NCBI GenBank assembly: GCA_963781025.1
Contig: CAWADU010000003.1
Coordinates: 310,001-374,000, forward strand
DNA from: Tardibacter sp963781025
GTDB taxonomy: Bacteria > Pseudomonadota > Alphaproteobacteria > Sphingomonadales > Sphingomonadaceae
DNA: 64,000 nt
Direction: 5' to 3'
The notes under the pieces were generated by a model. It saw only the letters and a program-made list of their open reading frames with translations, had not been told where the DNA came from and ran no database searches. The position numbers were made by a program, and so were the translations under genes. Below, in pieces: positions 44,157 through 53,243 of this stretch. Every line of letters begins with the position of its first letter. The first letter of the stretch is position 1.

Positions 44157-44940
44157 ATCGGCCCTCTATAACGGTCACGCATGATCCGCCGAGCACGACC
44201 CGGTCGCCGTCCAAACGGCAGGAAAGGCCGCCGCCCCGCGCAGACGCTTGCCAGGCGGTGAAATGGTCGCGGCCCAATCTCGCGGTCCAATAGGGCGTAA
44301 CCACGCAATGCGCGGCGCCGGTGACAGCGTCTTCATCGATCCCCGCGCCCGGTGCGAATACGCGACTGACGACGTCGGCGGTCGTGCCCGGCGCCGTCGC
44401 GATGAACAGCACGTCGCCCATGGGCTTCAATGCGTGCAAATCGGGCGCGAGCGAGCGAATGGCCGCCTCGCCGGGATAGACGATCACCGTATAGCCGCCC
44501 TCGTGCCAGAGCGTCTCCACCGGCGCGCCGCCCATCGCGCTGGCGATTTCGGGAAGCGGTCGGGGCAGGGGCTTCCATGCGGGTAGGTCCAGCTCGTAAC
44601 TGCCCGCCGCGCCGCGCCGAACCTCCAGGATACCGGCCTTGCGGGTGCGAAACCGAACCACATCGCGGGTCGGGTCCGCCGAGAGCAGGACATGGCCGGA
44701 CGCCAGCGTCGCATGCCCGCAAAGTGCTACCTCCACTACGGGGGTGAACCAGCGCAGTTCATGGTCGGCATCGCCCGACGCGGGCACGATGAACGCTGTT
44801 TCCGCCAGATTATTTTCGGCGGCGATCGCCTGGAGAACGCCATCGTCCAGCCATTGGCCAAGCGGCATCACCGCCGCCGGGTTGCCGGTGAAAGCGCGGT
44901 CCGCAAATGCGTCCACCTGTATGAACTCAAGCGATATCAA
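44143..44940 (-). CDS. PhzF-family isomerase
   Basis: A 265-residue two-domain protein of the PhzF/DapF fold. The N terminus QVDAFADRAFTGNPAAVMPL and the catalytic Glu in ENNLAETAFIVP are typical. VALCGHATLASGHVL and the later GAGIDEDAVTGAAHC complete the signature. PhzF itself isomerises a phenazine precursor. No other phenazine genes are here, so this is a stand-alone relative of unknown substrate. It starts with TTG, overlapping the stop of the upstream fieF frame. Confidence 0.88.
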   Translation of the reverse strand: MISLEFIQVDAFADRAFTGNPAAVMPLGQWLDDGVLQAIAAENNLAETAFIVPASGDADHELRWFTPVVEVALCGHATLASGHVLLSADPTRDVVRFRTRKAGILEVRRGAAGSYELDLPAWKPLPRPLPEIASAMGGAPVETLWHEGGYTVIVYPGEAAIRSLAPDLHALKPMGDVLFIATAPGTTADVVSRVFAPGAGIDEDAVTGAAHCVVTPYWTARLGRDHFTAWQASARGGGLSCRLDGDRVVLGGSCVTVIEGRFRLP

Positions 44941-45859
44941 ATCGCCTCCTGATGCCGGTCAAAGCCGATAGGCGGGTCGGTATGGCCTTCCGGATCGGGG
45001 TGGATCAGCACCTCGGTACCCGGAAACGCCGCCATCAACTTCTCCTCGATCTCGTCCATCACTTTGTGGGCGTGTTCGACGGTCATCTTCGGATCGACCC
45101 AGACGTGAAACTGAACGAAATCATGGACGCCGCTGGTGCGGGTCCGCAGGTCATGAATGCCCTTCAGCTCAGGGTGCTGGCTTGCAATGGCAAGAAAACG
45201 CTGGCGTTTCTCCTCCGGCCATTCCTTGTCCATCAACTGGCTGATGGCGTTGTTCGCCGCGCGCCAGGCTCCCCAGGCCAGCCATGCCGCGATGCCAGGC
45301 CGGAAACCGCATCGATGCCCCGGACACCCAGCCATTGATCCAGCACCAGCGCGGCAATGACCGAAAGGTTAAGATAAAGGTCTGATTGGTAATGGAGATT
45401 GTCGGTACGGATTGCGATGGAGTTGTTGATCCGCATTGCCTGGCGCTGATACGCGACAAGCCCCAGCGTCAGCACGATCGCGACCAGCGAAACGCCGATG
45501 CCATATTCGGCGTATGCCGGTTTTGCGGCGCTGCCCAGCCTGTCGGCGGCATGGATGCCGATCGCCCCAGCGGAAACGGTAATCAGCGTCACCTGAAACA
45601 GCGCCGCCAGCGCTTCTGCCTTGCCATGGCCAAAACGATGAGAACTGTCCGCCGGTTGGGCCGCGAACCTGATCCCGTAGAGCGTCACCAGCGATGCAAG
45701 CAGATCAAGTCCCGTATCGGCAAGCGACCCCAGCATCGCCACCGAGCCGGTCAGCCAGGCCGCATAGGTTTTTAGCCCCAGCAACACGCAAGCCGTCGCG
45801 ACGCTGGCAAGGGCTGCCCTCGACGCGACATGGCTGAGCATCGGGGCGGGCCCGTTCAT
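44937..45859 (-). pseudogene. fieF: Cation diffusion facilitator (FieF-like), split by one frameshift
   Basis: A zinc/iron efflux transporter. The 5' part gives SVAMLGSLADTGLDLLASLV, the metal site motif HRFGHGKAEALAALFQ, and helices up to LDQWLGVRGIDAV. The 3' part gives GIAAWLAWGAWRAANNAISQ, LMDKEWPEEKRQ and the cytoplasmic domain with HDLRTRTSGVHDFVQFHVWV and EHAHKVMDEIEEKLM. Adding one G where the minus strand reads CTGGCATC (near 45295) restores CTGGGCATC and joins the frames without loss of a residue. All transport and regulatory residues look intact. So it is either a very recent mutation or a sequence error. It is the middle gene of pdxH-fieF-phzF, overlapping both neighbours. Confidence 0.88.
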
Positions 45860-46434
45860 GGGTTAAGCAGGCTTTCCTTCCAGCCATCGTCAGTCCGGGT
45901 GAACAACCGCCGTTCGTGCAGGCGATGGGCGCGGTCGGTCCAGAACTCGATCATCCCGGGAACGATACGGTAGCCGGACCAATGGGCGGGCCGGGGTACC
46001 GGCTTTCCTTCAAAGCGCTGTCTTTCAGCCTCGTAACGGGCTTCGAAAGCGGCGCGCGAGGCAAGCGGGCGCGACTGGTCCGACGCCCAGGCGCTCAACT
46101 GCGAATCGCGGGCGCGGCTGGCGAAATAAGCATCGCTTTCGGCATCGCCAACCTTTTCGACAGCCCCTTCGATGCGGACCTGGCGGCGCAATGATTTCCA
46201 GTGAAAATCGACTGCGGCATAGGGATTGGCGGCCAGTTCACCGCCTTTGCGGCTTTCAAGGTTCGTGTAGAAAACAAAGCCTCGCCGATCATGGCCCTTC
46301 AGCAGCACCATGCGAACGGAGGGGCGGCCGCGCGCGTCAGCGGTCGCAAGGGCCATTGCGCTGGGGTCGCTCGGCTCCGACGCCTCGGCTTCGGCATACC
46401 AGCGATCGAAAAGCAGGTGCGGATCGTCAATCAT
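45856..46434 (-). CDS. pdxH: Pyridoxamine/pyridoxine 5'-phosphate oxidase
   Basis: A 192-residue FMN enzyme that makes pyridoxal phosphate. Family blocks are AMALATADARGRPSVRMVLL, GFVFYTNLESRKGGELA and AAVDFHWKSLRRQVRIEG. The C-terminal signature is IEFWTDRAHRLHERRLFTR. It ends inside the fieF start codon (ATGA), so the three genes are likely one operon. Confidence 0.96.
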   Translation of the reverse strand: MIDDPHLLFDRWYAEAEASEPSDPSAMALATADARGRPSVRMVLLKGHDRRGFVFYTNLESRKGGELAANPYAAVDFHWKSLRRQVRIEGAVEKVGDAESDAYFASRARDSQLSAWASDQSRPLASRAAFEARYEAERQRFEGKPVPRPAHWSGYRIVPGMIEFWTDRAHRLHERRLFTRTDDGWKESLLNP

Positions 46435-46533
46435 GATTATGCTTTAATCTTGTGCGTTTGTTCGCGAAAGAGGGACGCGAAAGAAACGTCCATCATACTT
46501 GCATCGCGAGTGTCTGGCACACATCTGGGCAGA

Positions 46534-46551
46534 TGTTGCAATACTGCAACA
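46534..46551. promoter_or_regulatory. Perfect palindrome upstream of the DnaJ-like gene
   Basis: TGTTGCA-ATAC-TGCAACA, centred 47 bases before the start codon and between divergent pdxH and dnaJ. Likely an operator of an unidentified dimeric regulator. It shares the TGTTGC/GCAACA half-sites with the palindrome before the GMC gene. Confidence 0.55.
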
Positions 46552-46589
46552 GTAGACGTGGCATTTGGAATATCGGACCACAAGGGGCG

Positions 46590-47525
46590 ATGGCAGATCT
46601 CTATTCTCTTCTGGGCGTGAACCGCGGTGCGAGCGATGCGGAGGTGAAGAAAGCCTATCGCAAGCTCGCAAAGGAACTGCACCCCGATCGCAACAAGGAT
46701 AATCCCAAGGCGTCCGAACGGTTTTCGGAGGTCACGAACGCCTATGACATCCTGAGCGATGCCGACAAGCGCGCGCAATATGACCGGGGCGAGATAGACG
46801 AGCAGGGCAATCCCCGTGCACCCTTCGGCTATCATGCGGGCGGCGGCGCTGGCCGGGGCGGCTTCGGCGGGAATCGCGGCGACGGCGTTCATTTCGAATT
46901 CGGCGAAGGAGGCGATTTCGGCGACATATTCTCGGATCTGTTCGGCGGCGGTGCAAGGCGCGGCGGCAGTCCGTTCGGCGGTCGCCAGCGGCCGGCCCGC
47001 AAGGGCGCCGATGTCGCCTACCGGTTGCAGGTGGCCTTTGAAGAGGCGGCGGCATTGAAGCCGCAGCGGGTGACGCTGTCGAACGGCAAGACGATCGACC
47101 TGAAGCTTCCGCCCGGAATCGAGAACGGCCGGCAGATGCGATTGTCCGGCCAGGGCGAGGCAGGACCCGGCGGCAATGGCGATGCGCTGGTGACCATCGA
47201 AATCCGGCCCCATCGCTTCTTCAAGCGCGACGGCGACGATGTACGGCTGGACCTGCCCGTTCGTCTGGACGAGGCGGTACTGGGCGCCAAGGTGAAGGTG
47301 CCGACGGTGGAGGGAGCGGTGATGCTGACGGTTCCGGCCGGCTCCACATCGGGCCGCACGCTGCGTTTGAAAGGAAAGGGCTTTCACAAGACGAGCAATG
47401 AGCGCGGTGACCAGTTGGTCACGCTGGTCGTGGACCTGCCCGCGCATGATCCCGCGCTGGAGGCATTTGCCCGCGACTGGGACGCCGACAAGCCGCGCAA
47501 CCCGCGATCGGCGATGGGCGTTTAG
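46590..47525 (+). CDS. DnaJ-class co-chaperone (CbpA-like, no zinc domain)
   Basis: A 311-residue type II J-protein. The J domain is at residues 1-70, starting MADLYSLLGVNRGASDAEVK, with the HPD motif in KELHPDRNKDNPKASERF. A Gly/Phe-rich linker follows (GGGAGRGGFGGNRGDG, DLFGGGARRGGSPFGG), then two C-terminal substrate domains (LQVAFEEAAALKPQRVTLSN and LPVRLDEAVLGAKVKVPTVE). The zinc-finger region of DnaJ is absent, as in CbpA. It works with DnaK. The start follows AAGGGGCG. Confidence 0.92.
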   Translation: MADLYSLLGVNRGASDAEVKKAYRKLAKELHPDRNKDNPKASERFSEVTNAYDILSDADKRAQYDRGEIDEQGNPRAPFGYHAGGGAGRGGFGGNRGDGVHFEFGEGGDFGDIFSDLFGGGARRGGSPFGGRQRPARKGADVAYRLQVAFEEAAALKPQRVTLSNGKTIDLKLPPGIENGRQMRLSGQGEAGPGGNGDALVTIEIRPHRFFKRDGDDVRLDLPVRLDEAVLGAKVKVPTVEGAVMLTVPAGSTSGRTLRLKGKGFHKTSNERGDQLVTLVVDLPAHDPALEAFARDWDADKPRNPRSAMGV

Positions 47526-47645
47526 GCCGATATTGTGCTGGCGATGATGTACGATGCGTGAGGTTTCCCCCTGGCGCCGGAGGAGCGGCGGCGGCACTGG
47601 CACCACCAGCTCAATCAGCTACGGCCTGGCGCACGCACTTATGAG

Positions 47646-48485
47646 GTGACGAAGCGCGTCGTCATCGGGGTGTTCAACGACGGCTTCATCCATGCCGGAA
47701 ATCTCGCCTATATGGCGCTGCTGACGCTGTTTCCCTTTTTCATCGTGGCGGCGGCGGTGGCGCATTTCTTTGGACGCAGCGGCGATGGTCTTCATGCGGT
47801 GGCGGTCTTCATGCGGACAGTGCCGCCCAGCGTCGCCGACGTATTGAAACAGCCGATCATGGATGTGCTTGAGGCGCGGTCGGGCGTACTGCTGTGGCTC
47901 GGCGGATTGGTTGGCCTGTGGACGACGACCAGCTTCATCGAAACGATCCGCGACATATTGCGCCGGGCCTATGGCACCCACTACAGCCGTCCGTTCTGGG
48001 AATACCGGCTTTTTTCGATCGCCATCACCATCATATCGGTGCTGGCGACGATGCTGGCATTTTCGTTGCAGGTGCTGATCGCCGGTTTCGAAGAGCTGAT
48101 CGCGTCGTTCCTGCCCTTTGCCGATGAAGTCGTCAATTGGCTGGGGCTATCGCGGCTGGCGCAGGGGCTGGTGCTGTTTCCGGCGCTTTACGGACTGTTC
48201 TATTCGCTGACGCCGGCAAGCTATCGCTATTCCGACTGCCCGAAATGGCCAGGCGCGCTTTTCGTCGCCGCGTGGTGGATGGCGACATCGGCGCTGCTGC
48301 CGAAGATACTGGGGCTGCTGGGCGGTTATTCGCTCACCTATGGCGGGCTCGCCGGGGTGATGATCGTATTGATGTTCTTCTTTTTCATCGGATTGGGACT
48401 TGTTATCGGCGCCGAACTGAACGCGGCACTGGCGGAAACCCCCGAACCCGATCTAAAGGAAGACGCGCAAGCAAAAGAACCTTAA
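47646..48485 (+). CDS. YihY/BrkB family inner-membrane protein (true start probably upstream across a frameshift)
   Basis: A 279-residue membrane protein with about six helices. The family pattern is FIHAGNLAYMALLTLFPFFI near the start, ending GGLAGVMIVLMFFFFIGLGL and VIGAELNAAL. The family was once mis-called ribonuclease BN, and its function is unknown. The listed GTG has no ribosome-binding site. Upstream, the same frame codes for APEERRRHWHHQLNQLRPGA back to 47562, but with no start. An ATG at 47554 (MREVSP) in another frame joins it perfectly if the C5 run at 47567-47571 had one more C. I therefore think the gene begins at 47554 and is frameshifted by a missing C. Confidence 0.82.
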   Translation: MTKRVVIGVFNDGFIHAGNLAYMALLTLFPFFIVAAAVAHFFGRSGDGLHAVAVFMRTVPPSVADVLKQPIMDVLEARSGVLLWLGGLVGLWTTTSFIETIRDILRRAYGTHYSRPFWEYRLFSIAITIISVLATMLAFSLQVLIAGFEELIASFLPFADEVVNWLGLSRLAQGLVLFPALYGLFYSLTPASYRYSDCPKWPGALFVAAWWMATSALLPKILGLLGGYSLTYGGLAGVMIVLMFFFFIGLGLVIGAELNAALAETPEPDLKEDAQAKEP

Positions 48486-48495
48486 AGGGGCGTGC

Positions 48496-49299
48496 ATGAC
48501 AGGACTTATGCAAGGAAAACGCGGGCTCATCATGGGGCTCGCCAACGATCGATCACTGGCTTGGGGCATTGCGAAAGCGCTCCATGCCCAGGGCGCTGAT
48601 CTGGCCTTCAGCTATCAGGGCGAGGCGCTGGAAAAGCGTGTGCGCCCGCTTGCCGCCGAGGTGGGGAGCGACTTTCTGATCGATTGCGATGTCGCCGACA
48701 TGGCAGGTTTGGATCGGGCGTTCGAGACGCTGGCCGGAAGATGGCCGACGATCGACTTCGTGCTGCATGCCATCGGCTTTTCGGACAAGAACGAACTGCG
48801 CGGGAAATTCGTCGATACCAGCCTCGACAACTTCCTGCTGACGATGAACATCTCGGCCTATAGTTTCGTCGCCGTCACCAGGCGCGCACGGGCAATGATG
48901 CCGAACGGCGGTTCGCTGCTGACGCTGAGCTACTATGGCGCCGAAAAGGTGGTGCCCCACTACAATGTGATGGGCGTGGCCAAGGCCGCGCTGGAAACGA
49001 GCGTCAAATATCTGGCGATGGACCTTGGCCCGGAAAACATCCGCGTCAACGCGATCTCCGCCGGGCCGATAAAGACGCTGGCGGCCAGCGGCATAGGCGA
49101 TTTCCGCTACATCATGAAGTGGAACGAGCTCAACTCGCCGCTTCGCCGGAACGTGACGATCGAGGATGTCGGCGGCGCCGGACTCTATCTGCTCTCCGAC
49201 CTGGCATCGGGCGTGACCGGCGAGATCCACCATGTCGACGCGGGCTACAATGTCATCGGCATGAAGGCCGAAGACGCGCCGGATATTGCCTTGGCATGA
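48496..49299 (+). CDS. fabI: Enoyl-[acyl-carrier-protein] reductase (NADH), FabI
   Basis: A 267-residue short-chain dehydrogenase-type enzyme for the last step of fatty-acid elongation and the target of triclosan. The cofactor loop is GLIMGLANDRSLAWGIAKAL, and the catalytic pattern is SYYGAEKVVPHYNVMGVAKA (Tyr-x6-Lys arrangement). The substrate loop follows in ISAGPIKTLAASGI. It follows yihY by ten bases and overlaps aroC by ATGA. Confidence 0.96.
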   Translation: MTGLMQGKRGLIMGLANDRSLAWGIAKALHAQGADLAFSYQGEALEKRVRPLAAEVGSDFLIDCDVADMAGLDRAFETLAGRWPTIDFVLHAIGFSDKNELRGKFVDTSLDNFLLTMNISAYSFVAVTRRARAMMPNGGSLLTLSYYGAEKVVPHYNVMGVAKAALETSVKYLAMDLGPENIRVNAISAGPIKTLAASGIGDFRYIMKWNELNSPLRRNVTIEDVGGAGLYLLSDLASGVTGEIHHVDAGYNVIGMKAEDAPDIALA

Positions 49300-50372
49300 G
49301 CTTCAACACCTTCGGTCGCGTCTTTCGCTTCACCACCTGGGGGGAAAGCCATGGCCCCGCGCTTGGGGCGGTGGTCGACGGCTGCCCACCGGGGCTGAGG
49401 CTATCGGAGGCAGACATCCAGCCCTGGCTGGACAAGCGCCGTCCGGGCCAGTCACGCTTCACTACACAGCGGCAGGAACCGGACCAGGTCCGCATCCTTT
49501 CGGGCGTGTTCGAGGGCAGGACCACCGGAACGCCGATCTCGCTGATGATCGAAAACGTTGACCAGCGGTCGAAAGATTATTCGGAGGTCGCCAAGGCCTA
49601 TCGCCCCGGCCATGCCGATTATGCCTATGACGCCAAATACGGCTTTCGCGACTATCGCGGGGGCGGGCGGTCCTCGGCGCGGGAAACGGCGGCCCGAGTC
49701 GCGGCCGGAGGGGTCGCCCGCGCGGTGATCCCCGAGGTCAGGATCAGGGCCTATCTGGTCGAGCTGGGCGGTGATGGCATCGATCGCACGGCGTTCGACG
49801 ATGCCGAGATCGACCGCAACCCCTTTTTCTGCCCCGACGCCAAGGCCGCGGCACGGTGGGAAAAGCTTTTGGACGCCGCTCGCAAGGCTGGCTCGTCGCT
49901 TGGTGCGGTGGTCGAATGCGTGGCCGAGGGCGTGCCGGCGGGTTGGGGCGCGCCGCTCTATGCCAAGCTGGACAGCGAGCTTGCGGCAGCGATGATGAGC
50001 ATCAACGCCGTGAAGGGCGTGGAGATTGGCGATGGCTTCGCGGCCGCGCGGCTGAAGGGCGAGGAAAACGCCGACCCGATGCGGCCGGGCAGCGACGGCA
50101 AGCCCGCATTCCTTGCCAATCACGCGGGCGGCGTCGCGGGCGGCATCGCCACTGGCCAGCCGGTGGTTGTGCGGATCGCAATGAAACCGACATCGTCGAT
50201 CCTGACGCCGGTCGAAACGATCACGCGCGGAGGCGAGGCGTCCGAAATCGTGACCAAGGGGCGCCACGACCCCTGCGTCGGCATTCGTGCAGCGCCTGTC
50301 GCCGAAGCGATGATGGCGCTGGTGCTCGCCGACCAGAAGCTGTTGCACAGGGCCCAGACCGGCAAGGAGTGA
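49296..50372 (+). CDS. aroC: Chorismate synthase
   Basis: A 358-residue FMN-dependent enzyme of the shikimate pathway. The three signature blocks are present: GRVFRFTTWGESHGPALGAV at the N terminus, YRGGGRSSARETAARVAAGG, and ADPMRPGSDGKPAFLANHAG with GGIATGQPVVVRIAMKPTSS. RGRHDPCVGIRAAPVAEAM-type residues end the fold. The ATG overlaps the fabI stop. The long upstream extension of the frame overlaps fabI and is not real. Confidence 0.97.
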   Translation: MSFNTFGRVFRFTTWGESHGPALGAVVDGCPPGLRLSEADIQPWLDKRRPGQSRFTTQRQEPDQVRILSGVFEGRTTGTPISLMIENVDQRSKDYSEVAKAYRPGHADYAYDAKYGFRDYRGGGRSSARETAARVAAGGVARAVIPEVRIRAYLVELGGDGIDRTAFDDAEIDRNPFFCPDAKAAARWEKLLDAARKAGSSLGAVVECVAEGVPAGWGAPLYAKLDSELAAAMMSINAVKGVEIGDGFAAARLKGEENADPMRPGSDGKPAFLANHAGGVAGGIATGQPVVVRIAMKPTSSILTPVETITRGGEASEIVTKGRHDPCVGIRAAPVAEAMMALVLADQKLLHRAQTGKE

Positions 50373-50379
50373 GACGGCC

Positions 50380-50787
50380 ATGGCTGATCCTGTCAATCCT
50401 CCGCCAATCGATGCCTATGAGGCGGGCCGCAAGTCTGCCGGGATCGCCTATCTGCTGTGGTTTTTTCTCGGCACCTTCGGCGTGCACCGCTTCTATCTGA
50501 AGCGCACCACAAGCGGCTGGGTGCAGTTCGGCATTCATGTCGGCGGCTGGCTTTTGCTGGGGATAGCGGCCTGGCGCGTTGGCCATGGGTCGGTGATGCA
50601 TATTGACCGACCCGGCATGCACATAATGACGACGTCCTGGTCGGCAGTCATGGGCGGCGGCCTTCTGGGGTGGCTCGGCGGGTGCCTGCTCGCCATCGTA
50701 TGGCCCTGGTGGCTGGTCGACGCCTTTCTCATTCCCGGCATGACAAGCGATTTCAACCGCCGTCTGGCCGCCGTCCTCGGCCGCTGA
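50380..50787 (+). CDS. TM2-domain membrane protein
   Basis: A 135-residue protein with a TM2 domain: IAYLLWFFLGTFGVHRFYLK and a second helix GGCLLAIVWPWWLVDAFLIP, with about three helices in all. The function of bacterial TM2 proteins is not established. It follows aroC by seven bases and is likely the last gene of that run. It is convergent with purA, with only a stop codon between them. Confidence 0.82.
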   Translation: MADPVNPPPIDAYEAGRKSAGIAYLLWFFLGTFGVHRFYLKRTTSGWVQFGIHVGGWLLLGIAAWRVGHGSVMHIDRPGMHIMTTSWSAVMGGGLLGWLGGCLLAIVWPWWLVDAFLIPGMTSDFNRRLAAVLGR

Positions 50788-52077
50788 TCAATCCTCGAAC
50801 GGGTCGCGGACGAGGATCGTGTCCTCGCGTTCGGGACTGGTCGATACCAGCGCGACGGGGCAGTTGATCAGCTCTTCCACCCTGCGGATGTATTTGATCG
50901 CCTGAGCCGGAAGCTGGGCCCAGCTTCGCGCCCCGAAGGTTGATTCCTGCCAGCCTTCGATCCGCTCATAGATCGGCTCGACCGCTGCCTGGTCGGCCGC
51001 ATGGGCGGGGAAGTGATCGAGCACCTTTTCGCCCAGCTTGTAGCCAGTGCAGATCAGCACCTCGTCCAGCCCATCGAGGACGTCGAGCTTCGTCAATGCG
51101 ATGCCGGTGACGCCTGAAACCGCGACAGACTGGCGCACAAGCACCGCATCGAACCAGCCGCAGCGGCGTTTGCGCCCGGTGACGGTGCCGAATTCACGGC
51201 CCCGTTCGCCAAGACGCTGGCCGATCTCGTCGTCCAGCTCGGTCGGGAAGGGGCCGGAACCGACGCGGGTGGTGTAGGCCTTGGTGATGCCCAGCACGAA
51301 CCCGACCGACGATGGGCCGAGGCCCGATCCTCCAGCCGCCGTACCGGCGATCGTGTTCGAACTGGTCACGAACGGGTAGGTGCCGTGATCGACGTCGAGC
51401 AACACGCCCTGCGCGCCTTCGAAGAGGATGCGGTCCCCCCGGCGGCGCGCTTCGTTGAGGCTGAGCCATACCGGCTTGGCGAACGGCAGCACGAACGGCG
51501 CGATTTCGGCCAGGTCGTTCATCAGCCGCTCGCGGTCGATCGGCGGCTCGCCGAAGCCGGCGCGGAGCGCGTCATGGTGCGCGCACAGCCGGTCAAGCTG
51601 TGGGTCGAGGTGGTCGAGATGCGCGAGGTCGCACAGGCGAATGGCGCGTCGGCCGACCTTGTCCTCATAAGCCGGGCCGATGCCGCGCCGGGTGGTGCCG
51701 ATCTTCCCCGCGCCGCTCGCGTCCTCGCGCAGCGCGTCAAGATCGCCGTGGAAGGGCAGGATCAGGGGTATATTCTCGGCGATGTGAAGATTTTCGGGCG
51801 TGATGGTGACACCCTGGGCCGTCAGCTTCTCGATCTCCGCCTTCAAGGCCCAGGGGTCCAGCACAACGCCGTTGCCGATGACCGACAGCGTGCCGCGCAC
51901 GATGCCCGAGGGGAGCAGGCTGAGCTTGTACGTGTTGTCGCCAATGACCAGCGTATGGCCGGCGTTATGGCCACCCTGGAAACGCACGACGACATCGGCG
52001 CGTTCGGCGAGCCAGTCGACGATTTTTCCCTTGCCCTCGTCACCCCATTGGGCGCCGATCACGGTCACATTGGCCAT
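50788..52077 (-). CDS. purA: Adenylosuccinate synthetase
   Basis: A 429-residue GTP-dependent ligase joining IMP and aspartate in AMP synthesis. The P-loop-like GAQWGDEGKGKIVDWLAERA is at the N terminus. QGGHNAGHTLVIGDNTYKLS, RRGIGPAYEDKVGRRAIRL and FEGAQGVLLDVDHGTYPFVT follow. The length is typical. It is last in serC-serA-hisZ-purA, 16 bases after hisZ. Confidence 0.97.
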   Translation of the reverse strand: MANVTVIGAQWGDEGKGKIVDWLAERADVVVRFQGGHNAGHTLVIGDNTYKLSLLPSGIVRGTLSVIGNGVVLDPWALKAEIEKLTAQGVTITPENLHIAENIPLILPFHGDLDALREDASGAGKIGTTRRGIGPAYEDKVGRRAIRLCDLAHLDHLDPQLDRLCAHHDALRAGFGEPPIDRERLMNDLAEIAPFVLPFAKPVWLSLNEARRRGDRILFEGAQGVLLDVDHGTYPFVTSSNTIAGTAAGGSGLGPSSVGFVLGITKAYTTRVGSGPFPTELDDEIGQRLGERGREFGTVTGRKRRCGWFDAVLVRQSVAVSGVTGIALTKLDVLDGLDEVLICTGYKLGEKVLDHFPAHAADQAAVEPIYERIEGWQESTFGARSWAQLPAQAIKYIRRVEELINCPVALVSTSPEREDTILVRDPFED

Positions 52078-52093
52078 TTATCCGGTTCCGTCT

Positions 52094-53215
52094 CTACTTA
52101 AGCGGGGCCGCCTCTAGCCCATTCCATTGATGGGTGCACCCTAGTTTTGCGGCATCGCAGCTCTGCGAGATCGCCGCAACCGTCGTCCAGCCTTCGCCGC
52201 GCAGCTTTGCGGCAACCTTATCGTCCGCGCCCAGCGGCAGGAAAACGCGGCGGCGCGGTGTGCGCCCCAGGCCCGCCGCCACCAGCGGATCGAGGTAGAG
52301 CGAAAAACCGACGGCCGCTTCTTCCCGGCCATCGGCATGGACGATGGTGTAGCTGCCCCCCCGGCCAATCTCTCCCGGCATGCCTTCGCCGAACAGCGAG
52401 AAGCCGATCCAGCTTTGATATTCAAAGCCATGGCGCTCGGTGGGATCGAGCGTAACGCCCGCCCGGCCACGCAAGGACGCCACGAGTATGCTGACCGCAT
52501 CGAGCCTTTCGGCGAGCGCGTCGCCCGCGTTCAGCGCCCTCAGGCGCTTGAGCGCCTGATCGACTGGTCCGGCCGCGGCGATGAGCGGCTGATAGGCGTC
52601 CGCGCCCAACGCGGCGACACCTGCGGCGTCCTTGCCGTCGAGGCTTGCCTGAAGCGCTGCCACCTTGTCCGCCGCGATGGGCATGGACCCGGCGGCAAGC
52701 GTCTCCACCAGATCGGGCAGCGTGAGGTCGACGCTGATCCCGGTAACGCCGGCGGCTTCGAGTGCATCGAGCGCGACGGCCAGCACTTCAGCGACGGCGG
52801 CAACCAAATCACTGCCGATCAGTTCCACCCCGGTTTGCAGCATTTGCCGTTCCGGGCGGAGTTGGGTGCCGCGCACCTTCAGCACCGCGCCGCCATAAGC
52901 GAGGCGCAGGGGCCGTGCGGCATGGCTGAGGCGCGTGGTGGCGATGCGCCCGACCTGGGCGGTGATGTCGGGGCGGAGCGCCAGGGTGCGCTGCGACACG
53001 GGGTCGACGAACCGCAGCAGATCCTGCTGGCGGGTCGATTTCAGGCGGCCCACCAGATTGGCTTCGAACTCGGCGAGCGGCGGCTGGACCCGTTCATAGC
53101 CGTGCGAGGCAGTGACATCCATGACGGCGCGCAACAGCGTTGCCTCCGCCTCGGCTTCGGGCGGAAGGCGGTCATGCAGCCCCTCGGGCAGCAGTCCCGG
53201 TGCGATGTCGGTCAT
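52094..53215 (-). CDS. hisZ: ATP phosphoribosyltransferase regulatory subunit HisZ
   Basis: A 373-residue HisRS-like protein that activates short-form HisG in histidine synthesis. The N-terminal class II synthetase-like fold is LLPEGLHDRLPPEAEAEATL, then YERVQPPLAEFEANLVGRL and LALRPDITAQVGRIATTRL. It keeps the HisZ hallmark motifs but not synthetase function. The start used is MTDIAPGL, as the longer frame adds 18 unlikely codons. No hisG is nearby. Confidence 0.92.
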   Translation of the reverse strand: MTDIAPGLLPEGLHDRLPPEAEAEATLLRAVMDVTASHGYERVQPPLAEFEANLVGRLKSTRQQDLLRFVDPVSQRTLALRPDITAQVGRIATTRLSHAARPLRLAYGGAVLKVRGTQLRPERQMLQTGVELIGSDLVAAVAEVLAVALDALEAAGVTGISVDLTLPDLVETLAAGSMPIAADKVAALQASLDGKDAAGVAALGADAYQPLIAAAGPVDQALKRLRALNAGDALAERLDAVSILVASLRGRAGVTLDPTERHGFEYQSWIGFSLFGEGMPGEIGRGGSYTIVHADGREEAAVGFSLYLDPLVAAGLGRTPRRRVFLPLGADDKVAAKLRGEGWTTVAAISQSCDAAKLGCTHQWNGLEAAPLK

Positions 53216-53243
53216 CGTTCTACTCCCTCCCCCCGAGGCGATA

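Noticed and set aside
44143..44940. Phenazine biosynthesis locus
   Set aside because: Only a PhzF-family isomerase is present, without phzA-E or G. Such stand-alone relatives are common.
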